DNA from: Microbacteriaceae bacterium UBA1487
Lineage (GTDB): Bacteria; Actinomycetota; Actinomycetes; Actinomycetales; Microbacteriaceae
DNA length: 57,040 nucleotides
NCBI GenBank assembly: GCA_002325245.1
Contig: DCRR01000009.1
Coordinates: 26,943 to 83,982 of the forward strand
Direction of reading: 5' to 3'
Shown piece after piece: positions 9,329 through 18,465 of the stretch (its first letter is position 1; each line of letters begins with the position of its first letter). The notes below the pieces were generated by a model. That model was not told the DNA's origin. It worked only from the letters and a program-made list of their open reading frames with translations, and searched no databases. The position numbers and the translations under genes are program-made.

Positions 9329-10247
9329 GTCGACGCAGCCGCGTGCTGGCGACCGTGAAGGCGGCCGCCGTCAGCGCCGCCAGCACCATGTGCACGCCCA
9401 CGGCCAGCTCGGGCAGGCCGTTGCGCGCCTGGTAGAGGCCGACCATGATCTGAACCAGCTCGATCGCGAGAAGGGCGAGCATCCAGCCCGCCGGAGCGAG
9501 CTTCGCGCGCCACGCGACGAGCGCGAGCACAAGCGTCAGCGCGAACAAGATGTAGCCCGGCCAGGAGTGGAGGTGCGAGAGCAGCTCCGCGTCGAAACCG
9601 TTGCGCCCCGCTTCGGAGTCGCCCGAGTGCGGCCCCGCGCCCGTCGTCAGCACGCCGACGAAGATCGTCACCACAAGCGCAAGTCCGGTGAGACGCACGA
9701 GAATCGCATACCAGCGCGGCACCACGAGCTCTCGCGGGCCCGGGGCCTGGGTGCGCCGCGCCAGGAACGTCGCGGCGACCGCGACGAGCGCGACCGAGGC
9801 CACGTAGTGGAAGCCGACGATGAACGGGTTCAGCCCGGTGAGCACCGTGATCCCGCCGACGATCGCCTGCGCGACCACCCCGCCGAGGACGACAAGCGCC
9901 AGCACGAACAGATCGCGGCGCTCGCGACGGATTCGCCACACCAGCACGACGACCGCGAGAGCCAGGATGCCGACCAGGCCGGTCAGGGTGCGGTTGCCGA
10001 ACTCGATGATGCCGTGGATGCCCATCTCGGGCGTCGAGACAAGGGAATCCGCGGTGCAGGTCGGCCAGGTCGGGCAGCCGAGGCCCGAGCCGGTGAGACG
10101 CACGGCGCCGCCCGTCGCGATGATCAGCACCTCCGCCACGAAGGAAGCCCAGGCGAGCACGCGGATGCGCGCATCGTCCGAGCTCGAGGGGAGCCATTCG
10201 CGGATGCGGGCGGACACGGGGAGAGCCGACGAAGTGCCGAGGGTCAC
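9318..10247 (-). CDS. ctaA: Heme A synthase (COX15/CtaA family)
   Basis: It oxidises the C8 methyl group of heme O to form heme A for cytochrome c oxidase. The 309-residue protein has about eight hydrophobic segments and the family motif ATGGAVRLTGSGLGCPTWP near residue 45, which includes the conserved extracytoplasmic cysteine. The start is taken as the GTG at 10247, preceded by GGAAGG about 11 nt upstream. A longer reading to 10352 adds an unlike, charged N-terminus. A -10-like TAGACT lies about 56 nt upstream of the start. Confidence 0.92.
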   Translation of the reverse strand: MTLGTSSALPVSARIREWLPSSSDDARIRVLAWASFVAEVLIIATGGAVRLTGSGLGCPTWPTCTADSLVSTPEMGIHGIIEFGNRTLTGLVGILALAVVVLVWRIRRERRDLFVLALVVLGGVVAQAIVGGITVLTGLNPFIVGFHYVASVALVAVAATFLARRTQAPGPRELVVPRWYAILVRLTGLALVVTIFVGVLTTGAGPHSGDSEAGRNGFDAELLSHLHSWPGYILFALTLVLALVAWRAKLAPAGWMLALLAIELVQIMVGLYQARNGLPELAVGVHMVLAALTAAAFTVASTRLRRPRA

Positions 10248-10302
10248 GGGCGGAGAGCCTTCCGATTCAGACGTTGCCGCGCCTGAGATCGACGCGCATT
10301 CG

Positions 10303-10308
10303 AGTCTA
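10303..10308 (-). promoter_or_regulatory. Candidate -10 box for ctaA
   Basis: TAGACT on the minus strand, about 56 nt before the ctaA GTG, in the divergent ctaA/sufB gap. Confidence 0.4.
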
Positions 10309-10377
10309 GGTCGGGCGTCCGAGTCGCGCGCACGCGACAAGCCCCGGCCCACACGGCGCGCGGGCAGGTGGTGCCTG

Positions 10378-10383
10378 TAAGAT
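10378..10383 (+). promoter_or_regulatory. Candidate -10 box for the suf operon
   Basis: TAAGAT lies about 117 nt upstream of sufB. A strong GGAGAGAGG ribosome-binding site precedes the sufB ATG. No SufR gene and no recognisable SufR operator were seen in the 253-bp gap. Confidence 0.3.
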
Positions 10384-10500
10384 CGAAGGGTTCAGGCGCA
10401 CCGCAGCGCTGCGCTCGGGTCGCCGAACATTCGCGCGCGAGCCTGGACCGAGATTCCGACACGGGCAGAACAGTCCGCTTCGGCAGGAGAGAGGTAACGC

Positions 10501-11919
10501 ATGTCAGACGTGCTCATCGACCGACCAGAGCTTGCCAGCCTCGGTCAATACGAGTTCGGGTGGTCGGATTCCGACGCCGCCGGCTCCGTGGCCCAGCGCG
10601 GGCTCTCGGAAGACGTGGTCGCCGGGATCTCGACGCTCAAGAACGAGCCCGACTGGATGCTCAAGATGCGCCTCAAGGCGCTCAAGATCTTCGGCATGAA
10701 GCCGATGCCGACATGGGGCGCCGACCTCACCGGAATCGACTTCGACAACATCAAGTACTTCGTGCGCTCCACCGAGAAGCAGGCGCAGTCGTGGGAGGAC
10801 CTCCCGGAGGACATCCGCAACACCTACGAGAAGCTCGGCATCCCGGAGGCGGAGCGCTCGCGCCTCGTCGCCGGCGTCGCCGCGCAGTACGAGTCCGAGG
10901 TGGTCTACCACCAGATCCGCGAAGACCTCGAGGCCCAGGGCGTCATCTTCATGGACACCGACACGGCGCTGCGCGAGCACCCCGAGTTCTTCCAGGAGTA
11001 CTTCGGCACGGTCATCCCCTCGGGCGACAACAAGTTCGCCGCGCTCAACACGGCCGTGTGGTCGGGCGGCTCGTTCGTCTACGTTCCGCCGGGCGTGCAC
11101 GTCGAGATCCCGCTGCAGGCCTACTTCCGGATCAACACCGAGAACATGGGTCAGTTCGAGCGGACGCTGATCATCGCCGACGAGGGCTCGTACGTCCACT
11201 ACATCGAGGGCTGCACCGCCCCGATCTACAAGTCCGATTCACTGCACTCGGCCGTCGTCGAGATCATCGTGAAGAAGAACGCCCGCGTTCGCTACACGAC
11301 GATCCAGAACTGGTCGAACAACGTCTACAACCTCGTCACCAAGCGCGCGGTCGCGCACGAGGGGGCGACGATGGAGTGGATCGACGGCAACATCGGATCG
11401 AAGGTCACGATGAAGTACCCGAGCATCTTCCTCGTCGGCGAGCACGCCAAGGGCGAGACGCTCTCGGTCGCCTTCGCCGGCCCGGGCCAGCACCAGGATG
11501 CGGGCGCCAAGATGGTCCACATGGCGCCGTACACGACGTCGTCGATCGTCTCGAAGTCCATCGCCCGGGGCGGCGGTCGCGCCGGCTACCGAGGCGAGGT
11601 CCGCGTCGCCGAGAACGCGCACCACTCGGCCAACACCGTGCGATGCGACGCGCTGCTGGTTGACACGATCTCGCGCTCGGACACCTACCCGGCCATCGAC
11701 ATCCGCGTCGACGACGTTCAGCTCGGCCACGAGGCCACGGTCTCGCGGGTCAGCGAGGAGCAGCTCTTCTACCTGCAGTCGCGCGGCCTTCCCGAGGATG
11801 AGGCGATGGCCATGATCGTGCGCGGGTTCATCGAGCCCATCGCGCGAGAACTCCCGATGGAATACGCACTCGAGCTCAACAAGCTCATCGAGATGAGCAT
11901 GGAAGGCAGCGTCGGCTAG
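10501..11919 (+). CDS. sufB: Fe-S cluster assembly scaffold subunit SufB
   Basis: SufB is the scaffold subunit of the SufBCD complex, on which nascent Fe-S clusters are assembled. The 472-residue product is the usual intein-free length and has family stretches such as PPGVHVEIPLQAYFRINTEN near residue 196 and the C-terminal FYLQSRGLPEDEAMAMIVRG. It is the first gene of the cluster, and its stop is followed directly by the sufD ATG. Some actinobacterial SufB proteins carry an intein; none is present here. Confidence 0.96.
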   Translation: MSDVLIDRPELASLGQYEFGWSDSDAAGSVAQRGLSEDVVAGISTLKNEPDWMLKMRLKALKIFGMKPMPTWGADLTGIDFDNIKYFVRSTEKQAQSWEDLPEDIRNTYEKLGIPEAERSRLVAGVAAQYESEVVYHQIREDLEAQGVIFMDTDTALREHPEFFQEYFGTVIPSGDNKFAALNTAVWSGGSFVYVPPGVHVEIPLQAYFRINTENMGQFERTLIIADEGSYVHYIEGCTAPIYKSDSLHSAVVEIIVKKNARVRYTTIQNWSNNVYNLVTKRAVAHEGATMEWIDGNIGSKVTMKYPSIFLVGEHAKGETLSVAFAGPGQHQDAGAKMVHMAPYTTSSIVSKSIARGGGRAGYRGEVRVAENAHHSANTVRCDALLVDTISRSDTYPAIDIRVDDVQLGHEATVSRVSEEQLFYLQSRGLPEDEAMAMIVRGFIEPIARELPMEYALELNKLIEMSMEGSVG

Positions 11920-13110
11920 ATGTCCGCAGTTCCCACGACGACCACCGATGAGGCCGTCGCGCCGAATCAGCACGGCCTGGCGGAGCATTCGCACGGCCCC
12001 GGCACGGCCCCGGTGCAGACGCGCTCCGAGCGCTTCGCCTCCACCGACCCGAACGAGTTCCCCGCGGTCACCGGCCGCGAGGCCGAATGGAAGCTCTCAC
12101 CCGTCGAGCGGCTCCGCCCGCTGATCGACGGCGAGCTCGACGGCAGCGCCTACGCGGTGCTCTACCCCGAGGTGGAGGGAGTCGCGGTCGAGTGGATCGG
12201 CCGCGACGACGCTCGCATCGGCAGCGCCGGAACCCCGGAGGACAAGGCGTCCGCGAACGCCTGGGCCGCCTTCGAGCACGCGCTGCACATCTCGGTCACC
12301 GGCGAGGGCGAGGTCCTCACGGTGACGCGCGACTCGCTCGGCGAGGCGCCGCGCGCCGCGCACGTGCTGATCGAGGCTGCCGCGCAGTCCTCGGGCCTGA
12401 TCGTGCTCGACAGCCAGGGCGCCGCTCAGCTCAGCGAGAACGTCGAGATCATCGTCGGCGACGACGCGCAGCTCACCGTCGTGAGCCTGCAGGAGTGGAA
12501 CGACGAGGCGATCCACCTCTCGAGCCAGTTCGCGCGCGTCGGGCGCAACGCGAAGCTCAAGCACATCGTCGTCTCGCTCGGCGGGGGAGTCGTGCGGGTC
12601 AACCCCAGCACCGCTCTCGCCGAGGAGGGCGCTGAGGTCGAGTCGCTCGGCGTCTACTTCGCCGATGCGGCGCAGCACCTCGAGCAGCAGGTATTCGTGC
12701 ACCACATCGCGCCGCACACGGTGAGCCGCGTGACCTACAAGGGCGCTCTCAACGGCGCCGGGGCGCGCACGGTCTGGATCGGCGACGTGCTGATCGGGCG
12801 CGACGCCACCGGCACCGACAGCTACGAGCAGAACCGCAACCTCGTGCTCTCCGAGGGCACGCGCGCCGACTCGATCCCGAACCTCGAGATCGAGACCGGC
12901 GACATCGCGGGCGCGGGCCACGCGAGCGCGACCGGCCGTTTCGACGACGAGCACCTGTTCTACCTGCAGTCGCGCGGCATCACCGAGAAGGAGGCGCGCC
13001 GACTCGTCGTGCTCGGCTTCCTCGTCGAGGTCGTTCAGAAGATCGGCGAGCCGACTCTGGAGGCGCGACTCATCGAGGCGCTCGAGAACGAGCTGGAGGG
13101 TGCCGCGTGA
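11920..13110 (+). CDS. sufD: Fe-S cluster assembly protein SufD
   Basis: SufD forms a heterodimer with SufB and is required for iron acquisition by the scaffold. The 396-residue protein shares the C-terminal signature FYLQSRGITEKEARRLVVLGF with SufB, and the N-terminal half is divergent as expected. The ATG begins immediately after the sufB TAG. The stop overlaps the start of the Rieske gene by 4 bp, consistent with one operon. Confidence 0.94.
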   Translation: MSAVPTTTTDEAVAPNQHGLAEHSHGPGTAPVQTRSERFASTDPNEFPAVTGREAEWKLSPVERLRPLIDGELDGSAYAVLYPEVEGVAVEWIGRDDARIGSAGTPEDKASANAWAAFEHALHISVTGEGEVLTVTRDSLGEAPRAAHVLIEAAAQSSGLIVLDSQGAAQLSENVEIIVGDDAQLTVVSLQEWNDEAIHLSSQFARVGRNAKLKHIVVSLGGGVVRVNPSTALAEEGAEVESLGVYFADAAQHLEQQVFVHHIAPHTVSRVTYKGALNGAGARTVWIGDVLIGRDATGTDSYEQNRNLVLSEGTRADSIPNLEIETGDIAGAGHASATGRFDDEHLFYLQSRGITEKEARRLVVLGFLVEVVQKIGEPTLEARLIEALENELEGAA

Positions 13111-13433
13111 GCGCCACGAAGGTCTGCTCGGCGAGCGAGCTCTCGCCCAGCACCGCCAAGAAGGTCGTCGTCGACGGCGTGCCCATCGCCGTGGTGATGG
13201 ACTCCGCCGGCGCCGTCCACGCGCTCGGCGACACCTGCACGCACGGCGACATCTCGCTCTCCGAGGGGTTCGTCGAGGACGACACTCTCGAATGCTGGGC
13301 CCACGGCTCCAAGTTCGAGCTGACCACCGGCAAGCCCCTCACCCTTCCGGCCTACGAGCCGGTTCCCGTTTTCGCTGTCGAGGTCATCGACGGCGACGTC
13401 TACATCGACGCGAGCCAGCGGCTCGCGGTCTGA
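13107..13433 (+). CDS. Rieske-type [2Fe-2S] ferredoxin in the suf operon
   Basis: This small 108-residue Rieske protein resembles the ferredoxin subunit of non-heme iron oxygenases. The two cluster-binding motifs CTHGD (about residues 44-48) and CWAHGS (about 62-67) supply two cysteines and two histidines. The start is a GTG overlapping the sufD stop (GTGA). Its position between sufD and sufC suggests electron delivery to, or sensing of, Fe-S assembly. That role is inference: the family alone does not define the partner, and no oxygenase gene is nearby. Confidence 0.88.
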   Translation: MSATKVCSASELSPSTAKKVVVDGVPIAVVMDSAGAVHALGDTCTHGDISLSEGFVEDDTLECWAHGSKFELTTGKPLTLPAYEPVPVFAVEVIDGDVYIDASQRLAV

Positions 13434-13449
13434 AGCAAGGAACCCACAC

Positions 13450-14205
13450 ATGAGCACTCTCGAGATCCGCGACCTCCAGGTCAGCATCGACACCGACGCG
13501 GGCAAGAAGCCCATCCTCAAGGGCGTCGACCTCACCATCAACTCGGGTGAGATCCACGCCGTCATGGGCCCCAACGGCTCCGGCAAGTCGACTCTCGCCT
13601 ACACGATCGCCGGCCACCCGCGCTACAACGTCGATGGCGGCTCCATCACCTTCGACGGGGAGGACGTGCTCGCGATGAGCGTCGACGAGCGTGCCCGCGT
13701 CGGGCTGTTCCTCGCGATGCAGTACCCGGTGGAGATCCCCGGCGTCACCGTCTCGAACTTCCTGCGCACCGCCAAGACCGCGATCGACGGCGAGGCACCG
13801 GCGATCCGCGGCTGGACCACGACGGTTCGGGAGTCGATGAAGAACCTCCGCATGGACGGCGACTTCGCCGCCCGCAACGTCAACGAGGGCTTCTCGGGCG
13901 GCGAGAAGAAGCGTCACGAGATCCTGCAGCTCGAGCTTCTGAAGCCGAAGTTCGCGGTGCTCGACGAGACCGACTCGGGTCTCGATGTCGACGCGCTCAA
14001 GATCGTCTCCGAGGGTGTCAACCGCGCTCACGACGACACCGGCCTCGGCATCCTGCTCATCACTCACTACACGCGGATCCTGCGCTACATCGAGCCGGAC
14101 TTCGTGCACGTCTTCGTCGACGGCAAGGTCGCCGAAGAGGGCGGCCCCGAGCTCGCCGAGCGGCTCGAGAACGAGGGCTACGACCGCTACCTCGTCGAGG
14201 CCTGA
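13450..14205 (+). CDS. sufC: Fe-S cluster assembly ATPase SufC
   Basis: SufC is the ABC-type ATPase that drives conformational change of SufBD. The 251-residue protein has Walker A GPNGSGKST at about 39-47, the SufC-specific signature FSGGEKKRHEIL near 151, and Walker B FAVLDETDSGLDVDALK near 170. It lies 16 bp after the Rieske gene. No sufS (cysteine desulfurase) or sufU follows, so sulfur must be supplied by a gene outside this window. Confidence 0.96.
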   Translation: MSTLEIRDLQVSIDTDAGKKPILKGVDLTINSGEIHAVMGPNGSGKSTLAYTIAGHPRYNVDGGSITFDGEDVLAMSVDERARVGLFLAMQYPVEIPGVTVSNFLRTAKTAIDGEAPAIRGWTTTVRESMKNLRMDGDFAARNVNEGFSGGEKKRHEILQLELLKPKFAVLDETDSGLDVDALKIVSEGVNRAHDDTGLGILLITHYTRILRYIEPDFVHVFVDGKVAEEGGPELAERLENEGYDRYLVEA

Positions 14206-14240
14206 TCCGGTGACTCTCGGCGTTTCCCCGACGAACCGCG

Positions 14241-14246
14241 TAGCCT
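14241..14246 (+). promoter_or_regulatory. -10-like box, leaderless start of the DUF59 gene
   Basis: TAGCCT followed by 6 nt and the ATG at 14253. This suggests the DUF59 gene can be transcribed separately from sufBDC, as a leaderless mRNA. Confidence 0.4.
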
Positions 14247-14252
14247 GAAGCC

Positions 14253-14582
14253 ATGCCTACCGCCCTCGAACCGAAGCTCTTCGACCAGGTCGAAGAGGGA
14301 CTCAAGGACGTCATCGACCCCGAACTCGGTGTCAACATCGTCGACCTCGGGCTGATCTACGATCTCGCCTGGGATGACGAGAACGACGCGCTCGTGATCT
14401 CGATGACGCTCACCTCGGCCGGCTGCCCGCTGACGGATGTCATCGAGGAGCAGATCGGCCAGTCGCTCGACGGCATCGTCGAGCGCTTCCGCATCAACTG
14501 GGTCTGGATGCCCCCGTGGGGCCCCGAGCGCATCACCGACGATGGTCGAGACATGATGCGCGCGATCGGCTTCAGCATCTGA
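14253..14582 (+). CDS. DUF59 (MIP18-like) metal-sulfur cluster biosynthesis protein, SufT-type
   Basis: This 109-residue DUF59 protein belongs to the family that includes SufT and the eukaryotic Cia2/MIP18 proteins, which assist Fe-S cluster maturation or transfer. Typical features are DPELGVNIVDLGLIYD near residue 20 and the conserved cysteine in TSAGCPLTD near 50. It follows sufC by 47 bp. Its last 19 bases, including the stop codon, are repeated 62 bp downstream. Confidence 0.9.
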   Translation: MPTALEPKLFDQVEEGLKDVIDPELGVNIVDLGLIYDLAWDDENDALVISMTLTSAGCPLTDVIEEQIGQSLDGIVERFRINWVWMPPWGPERITDDGRDMMRAIGFSI

Positions 14583-14644
14583 GAGCGCGTTGCACTGTCA
14601 GTGCCGATCGCGCCGCCGACAGGCGGATCGGCTTCAGCATCTGA
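14564..14644 (+). repeat. Direct repeat of the DUF59 gene 3' end
   Basis: A 19-base sequence (GATCGGCTTCAGCATCTGA) occurs at 14564-14582 as the end of the coding sequence and again at 14626-14644. The 43 bp between the copies includes the small palindrome GCACTGTCAGTGC. The arrangement looks like a local tandem duplication or slippage product. Only the first copy is in the gene. Confidence 0.85.
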
Positions 14645-14652
14645 CAGCCTGC

Positions 14653-14694
14653 AACGCGAAAGGGCCCCGGATCACTCCGGGGCCCTTTCGCGTT
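14653..14694. terminator. Strong bidirectional terminator between the suf/DUF59 genes and bioY
   Basis: An 18-bp perfect inverted repeat (AACGCGAAAGGGCCCCGG and its complement) with a 6-nt loop lies between convergent genes. A run of A residues on one side and T residues on the other is compatible with termination in both directions. Confidence 0.85.
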
Positions 14695-14703
14695 GACGAA
14701 GCG

Positions 14704-15330
14704 CTACGCGGCGTCCTGCGCGCGACGCTCGGCGAGCTTGTCGGCGCCCCACCAAGCAGCCGGCAGCAGCGCCGCGGCGATCGCGGCCTTGATGAGTCCG
14801 CCGATGATGAACGGGTACAGGCCCCACTCGAGCGTCTGGGCGAGGTTCGCGCCGAGCACGAACGCGAGCCACGGAAGGCCGAACGCGAAGACGACGACCG
14901 AGCCTCCGACGAAGGTGGCGAGCGCCTTGAAGAACTTGCGGTCCCAGGTGCGCTCCGAGAGCGAGCCGACGATGGCGGCCGCGAAGACGAAGCCGACGAT
15001 GTAGCCGAAGCTGGGGGCGGCCAGCGCGAGGAAGCCGGTCAGGTGGCTGCCGTCGGCCTGCGGCGCGTACACCGGCAGTCCGACCAGGCCGAGGACGGCG
15101 TAGAGCGCGAGCGAGGAGGCGCCGCGGACCGCTCCGAGCGTGGCGCCGACGAGCAGGACGGCGAGCGTCTGACCGGTGATCGGCACCGGGAACATCGGAA
15201 TCGAGACCTGGGCGAGGATCGCGGTGAGCGCGGCACCGGCCGCGACGAGCACCACATCGGTGGTCAGCGTGCGCGAGACGAGGCGGTCCGCGAGGACGAG
15301 GCGCGGGGCGGCGGGGACGAGAGACGTCAT
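14704..15330 (-). CDS. bioY: Biotin transporter substrate-binding (S) component BioY
   Basis: BioY is the membrane-embedded biotin-binding component of ECF transporters. The 208-residue protein is hydrophobic, with about six membrane segments, and carries VPITGQTLAVLLVGATLG near residue 48 and the GxxGLPVY motif. The ATG at 15330 is preceded by AAGGAA. No ECF ATPase or BioN is adjacent, so it acts alone or shares a module encoded elsewhere. It is divergent from the ABC-F gene. Confidence 0.92.
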   Translation of the reverse strand: MTSLVPAAPRLVLADRLVSRTLTTDVVLVAAGAALTAILAQVSIPMFPVPITGQTLAVLLVGATLGAVRGASSLALYAVLGLVGLPVYAPQADGSHLTGFLALAAPSFGYIVGFVFAAAIVGSLSERTWDRKFFKALATFVGGSVVVFAFGLPWLAFVLGANLAQTLEWGLYPFIIGGLIKAAIAAALLPAAWWGADKLAERRAQDAA

Positions 15331-15381
15331 ATCTGATTCCTTGGCGTTCGTCGGTGGGAGTGAGGCGGGCGCCCCACTGGT

Positions 15382-15388
15382 TAGACTA
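15382..15388. promoter_or_regulatory. Overlapping bidirectional -10 boxes for bioY and the ABC-F gene
   Basis: TTAGACTAG gives TAGACT on the plus strand (15382-15387) and TAGTCT on the minus strand (15383-15388). The two boxes overlap almost completely between divergent genes whose starts lie 53-58 nt away on each side. Confidence 0.4.
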
Positions 15389-15445
15389 GCGGGCTGGCTC
15401 TTCCAGCCTCTTGTCGAAAACCTCCCGAAGAAACGGAACGTCACA

Positions 15446-17044
<1,599 letters not shown>

Positions 17045-17062
17045 GGCTGGAGCGGCCGCGCG

Positions 17063-17896
17063 TTACAGCCGGTCGAGGATCGCGTCCTCTTCCTCCGCAT
17101 CCGCCGAGCGCGGCCGTTCGGCGCGGGCCGCGGCCTGCTCGGCGACCGGGAGCGCGGCGATGCGCCGCTCGCGCCGGTAGGCCCACACCAGCCCGACGAT
17201 GGCGATCACGCCGAACAGGATCCACTGCAGCGCGTACGAGGCGTGCGGACCCTCGTCGGCCTCCGGCTTGACGGCCAGCGCGGGGCTCTCGGCGGGCGCC
17301 GGGTCCTCGCTGGCGAGGAGGCCGTACATGCCCGTGTAGACCGCCTCCGGGACGAGCGCATCGATCGCCGGCAGCTCGATCGTCGCGATCTGACCTTCGG
17401 GGGCTCCGCGGCCGGGGATCTCGGGCTCGCCGAGCTGAAGGCGCGCGATGACCTCGACCTCGCCGTCCGGCGCCGCGGGCACGAACTCGGGGAGCGAGCC
17501 GGTCGCCGCGAGCGGGAGCCAGCCGCGGTTGACGACGAAGACCTCGCCGCTCTGCAGCTGGAACGGCACCAGCACCTCGAAGCCGGGCAGCCCGTCGCGA
17601 ACGCGGTTGCGCACGAGCAGCTCGTACTCCGACAGGTACTCACCACGCAGCACGACCGGCAGCCATTCGAGCTCCTCGTCGGCGGTGTCGAGCTTCGGCA
17701 GCACCCGCTCGACGGCCTCGGCGGGCGCGTCGTAGTTGGTCTCGACGCGCACGATCTCGCCGACCGCTTCGTCGCGGCGTGCCCACTGCCACCAGGAGAG
17801 CAGTCCGCACGCGATCGCGAAGATGACCACGAACGCGACGTATCCGCCCCAGCGCTGCACTCCCGTGGGAGCCGAGGGCTGTCTCGCCTCGCTCAT
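17063..17896 (-). CDS. SURF1 family cytochrome oxidase assembly protein
   Basis: SURF1 proteins help insert heme a into cytochrome c oxidase subunit I, which fits with ctaA and ctaB elsewhere in the window. The 277-residue protein has an N-terminal membrane helix near residues 17-37, a large external domain with VNRGWLP near 125, and a second helix near 225-245, the two-helix topology of the family. The start is the ATG at 17896, overlapping the upstream small gene by 4 bp. It is convergent with the ABC-F gene (18-bp gap). Confidence 0.9.
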   Translation of the reverse strand: MSEARQPSAPTGVQRWGGYVAFVVIFAIACGLLSWWQWARRDEAVGEIVRVETNYDAPAEAVERVLPKLDTADEELEWLPVVLRGEYLSEYELLVRNRVRDGLPGFEVLVPFQLQSGEVFVVNRGWLPLAATGSLPEFVPAAPDGEVEVIARLQLGEPEIPGRGAPEGQIATIELPAIDALVPEAVYTGMYGLLASEDPAPAESPALAVKPEADEGPHASYALQWILFGVIAIVGLVWAYRRERRIAALPVAEQAAARAERPRSADAEEEDAILDRL

Positions 17897-18126
17897 GCGC
17901 GGTCCGGCACGAGTTCGGGAACCTCGTCGAGCGCGGTGACGATCGTTGGGAAGCCCCGCGTCGTCAGATAGTCGTCGAGCGTTCTGCGGTGGGCGTCGCA
18001 GGCCAGCCACACCTTCACGCGGTCGGCGCTGTGGATGCGCGGATTGCGCCAGTTGACCCGCCAGTCGGCCGCGTCGTTGCACCCGGATGCCGAGCACCGG
18101 ACGGCGGTCTCGCCGAACCCGATCAT
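17893..18126 (-). CDS. Small Cys/His-containing protein of unknown function
   Basis: A 77-residue soluble protein starting MIGFGETAVRCSASGC. Cysteines in CSASGC near residue 10 and a CDAH motif near 47 could form a metal site, but no named zinc-ribbon fold is recognised. It overlaps SURF1 and the DUF3099 gene by 4 bp each, so it is almost certainly translated in this three-gene operon. The conserved-looking aromatic segment DWRVNWRNPRIHSADRVKVW lies in the middle. Its function is unknown. Confidence 0.75.
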   Translation of the reverse strand: MIGFGETAVRCSASGCNDAADWRVNWRNPRIHSADRVKVWLACDAHRRTLDDYLTTRGFPTIVTALDEVPELVPDRA

Positions 18127-18407
18127 GCCGACTCGTTCGACGGGGGCGTCACGCGAACCATGACGCCGCCGGGCGACTCGATCGAGCCGGACTTCGGCGT
18201 CGTCGAGTTCGCGATGAGCACGGCGAAGTACGGCAGGAACACCGCGCCGAGCACCGGAATGACGACCCACCAGCCCGGAACCACGATGCAGAGAATGATG
18301 CAGACCACCCGGATCGCCATCGCGATCGTGTACTTGATCATGCGTCCGCGCCGCTCGTCATCCGGTGACGGCGGAAGCATCGTGATCGTGGGGGCAGAGG
18401 TTCGCAT
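18123..18407 (-). CDS. DUF3099 domain membrane protein
   Basis: A 94-residue actinobacterial DUF3099-type protein with two adjacent hydrophobic helices (about residues 24-42 and 45-62, around the motif VVPGWWVVIPVLGAVFLPYF). It has a charged N-terminus and a Ser/Pro-rich tail. The start is the ATG at 18407. A -10-like TAGGCT lies 10 nt upstream, so the message may have a very short leader. It heads the DUF3099/small protein/SURF1 operon. No biochemical role is known. Confidence 0.8.
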   Translation of the reverse strand: MRTSAPTITMLPPSPDDERRGRMIKYTIAMAIRVVCIILCIVVPGWWVVIPVLGAVFLPYFAVLIANSTTPKSGSIESPGGVMVRVTPPSNESA

Positions 18408-18417
18408 GGCTGACTCA

Positions 18418-18423
18418 AGCCTA
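18418..18423 (-). promoter_or_regulatory. -10-like box of the DUF3099-SURF1 operon
   Basis: TAGGCT on the minus strand, 10 nt before the DUF3099 ATG. It is back to back with the fabG promoter box. Confidence 0.35.
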
Positions 18424-18452
18424 CGCGCTTCGTGGCATCGTCGTCGGCTCGG

Positions 18453-18458
18453 TAGGCT
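18453..18458 (+). promoter_or_regulatory. -10-like box, leaderless start of fabG
   Basis: TAGGCT followed by 7 nt and the ATG at 18466. There is no Shine-Dalgarno sequence between them. Confidence 0.45.
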
Positions 18459-18465
18459 CCCAGAT

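Noticed and set aside
10244..10462. A 72-codon minus-strand frame upstream of ctaA
   Set aside because: It has no motif and no ribosome-binding site, and it covers the presumed promoters of ctaA and sufB.
13107..13433. Sign of a ring-hydroxylating oxygenase operon from the Rieske protein
   Set aside because: No oxygenase large subunit or reductase gene is nearby; all neighbours are suf genes.
14595..14603. PafBC-like 9-mer CTGTCAGTG after the DUF59 gene
   Set aside because: It has only one mismatch to the pattern, but no TANNNT box follows at 8 nt and no gene starts downstream on that strand.
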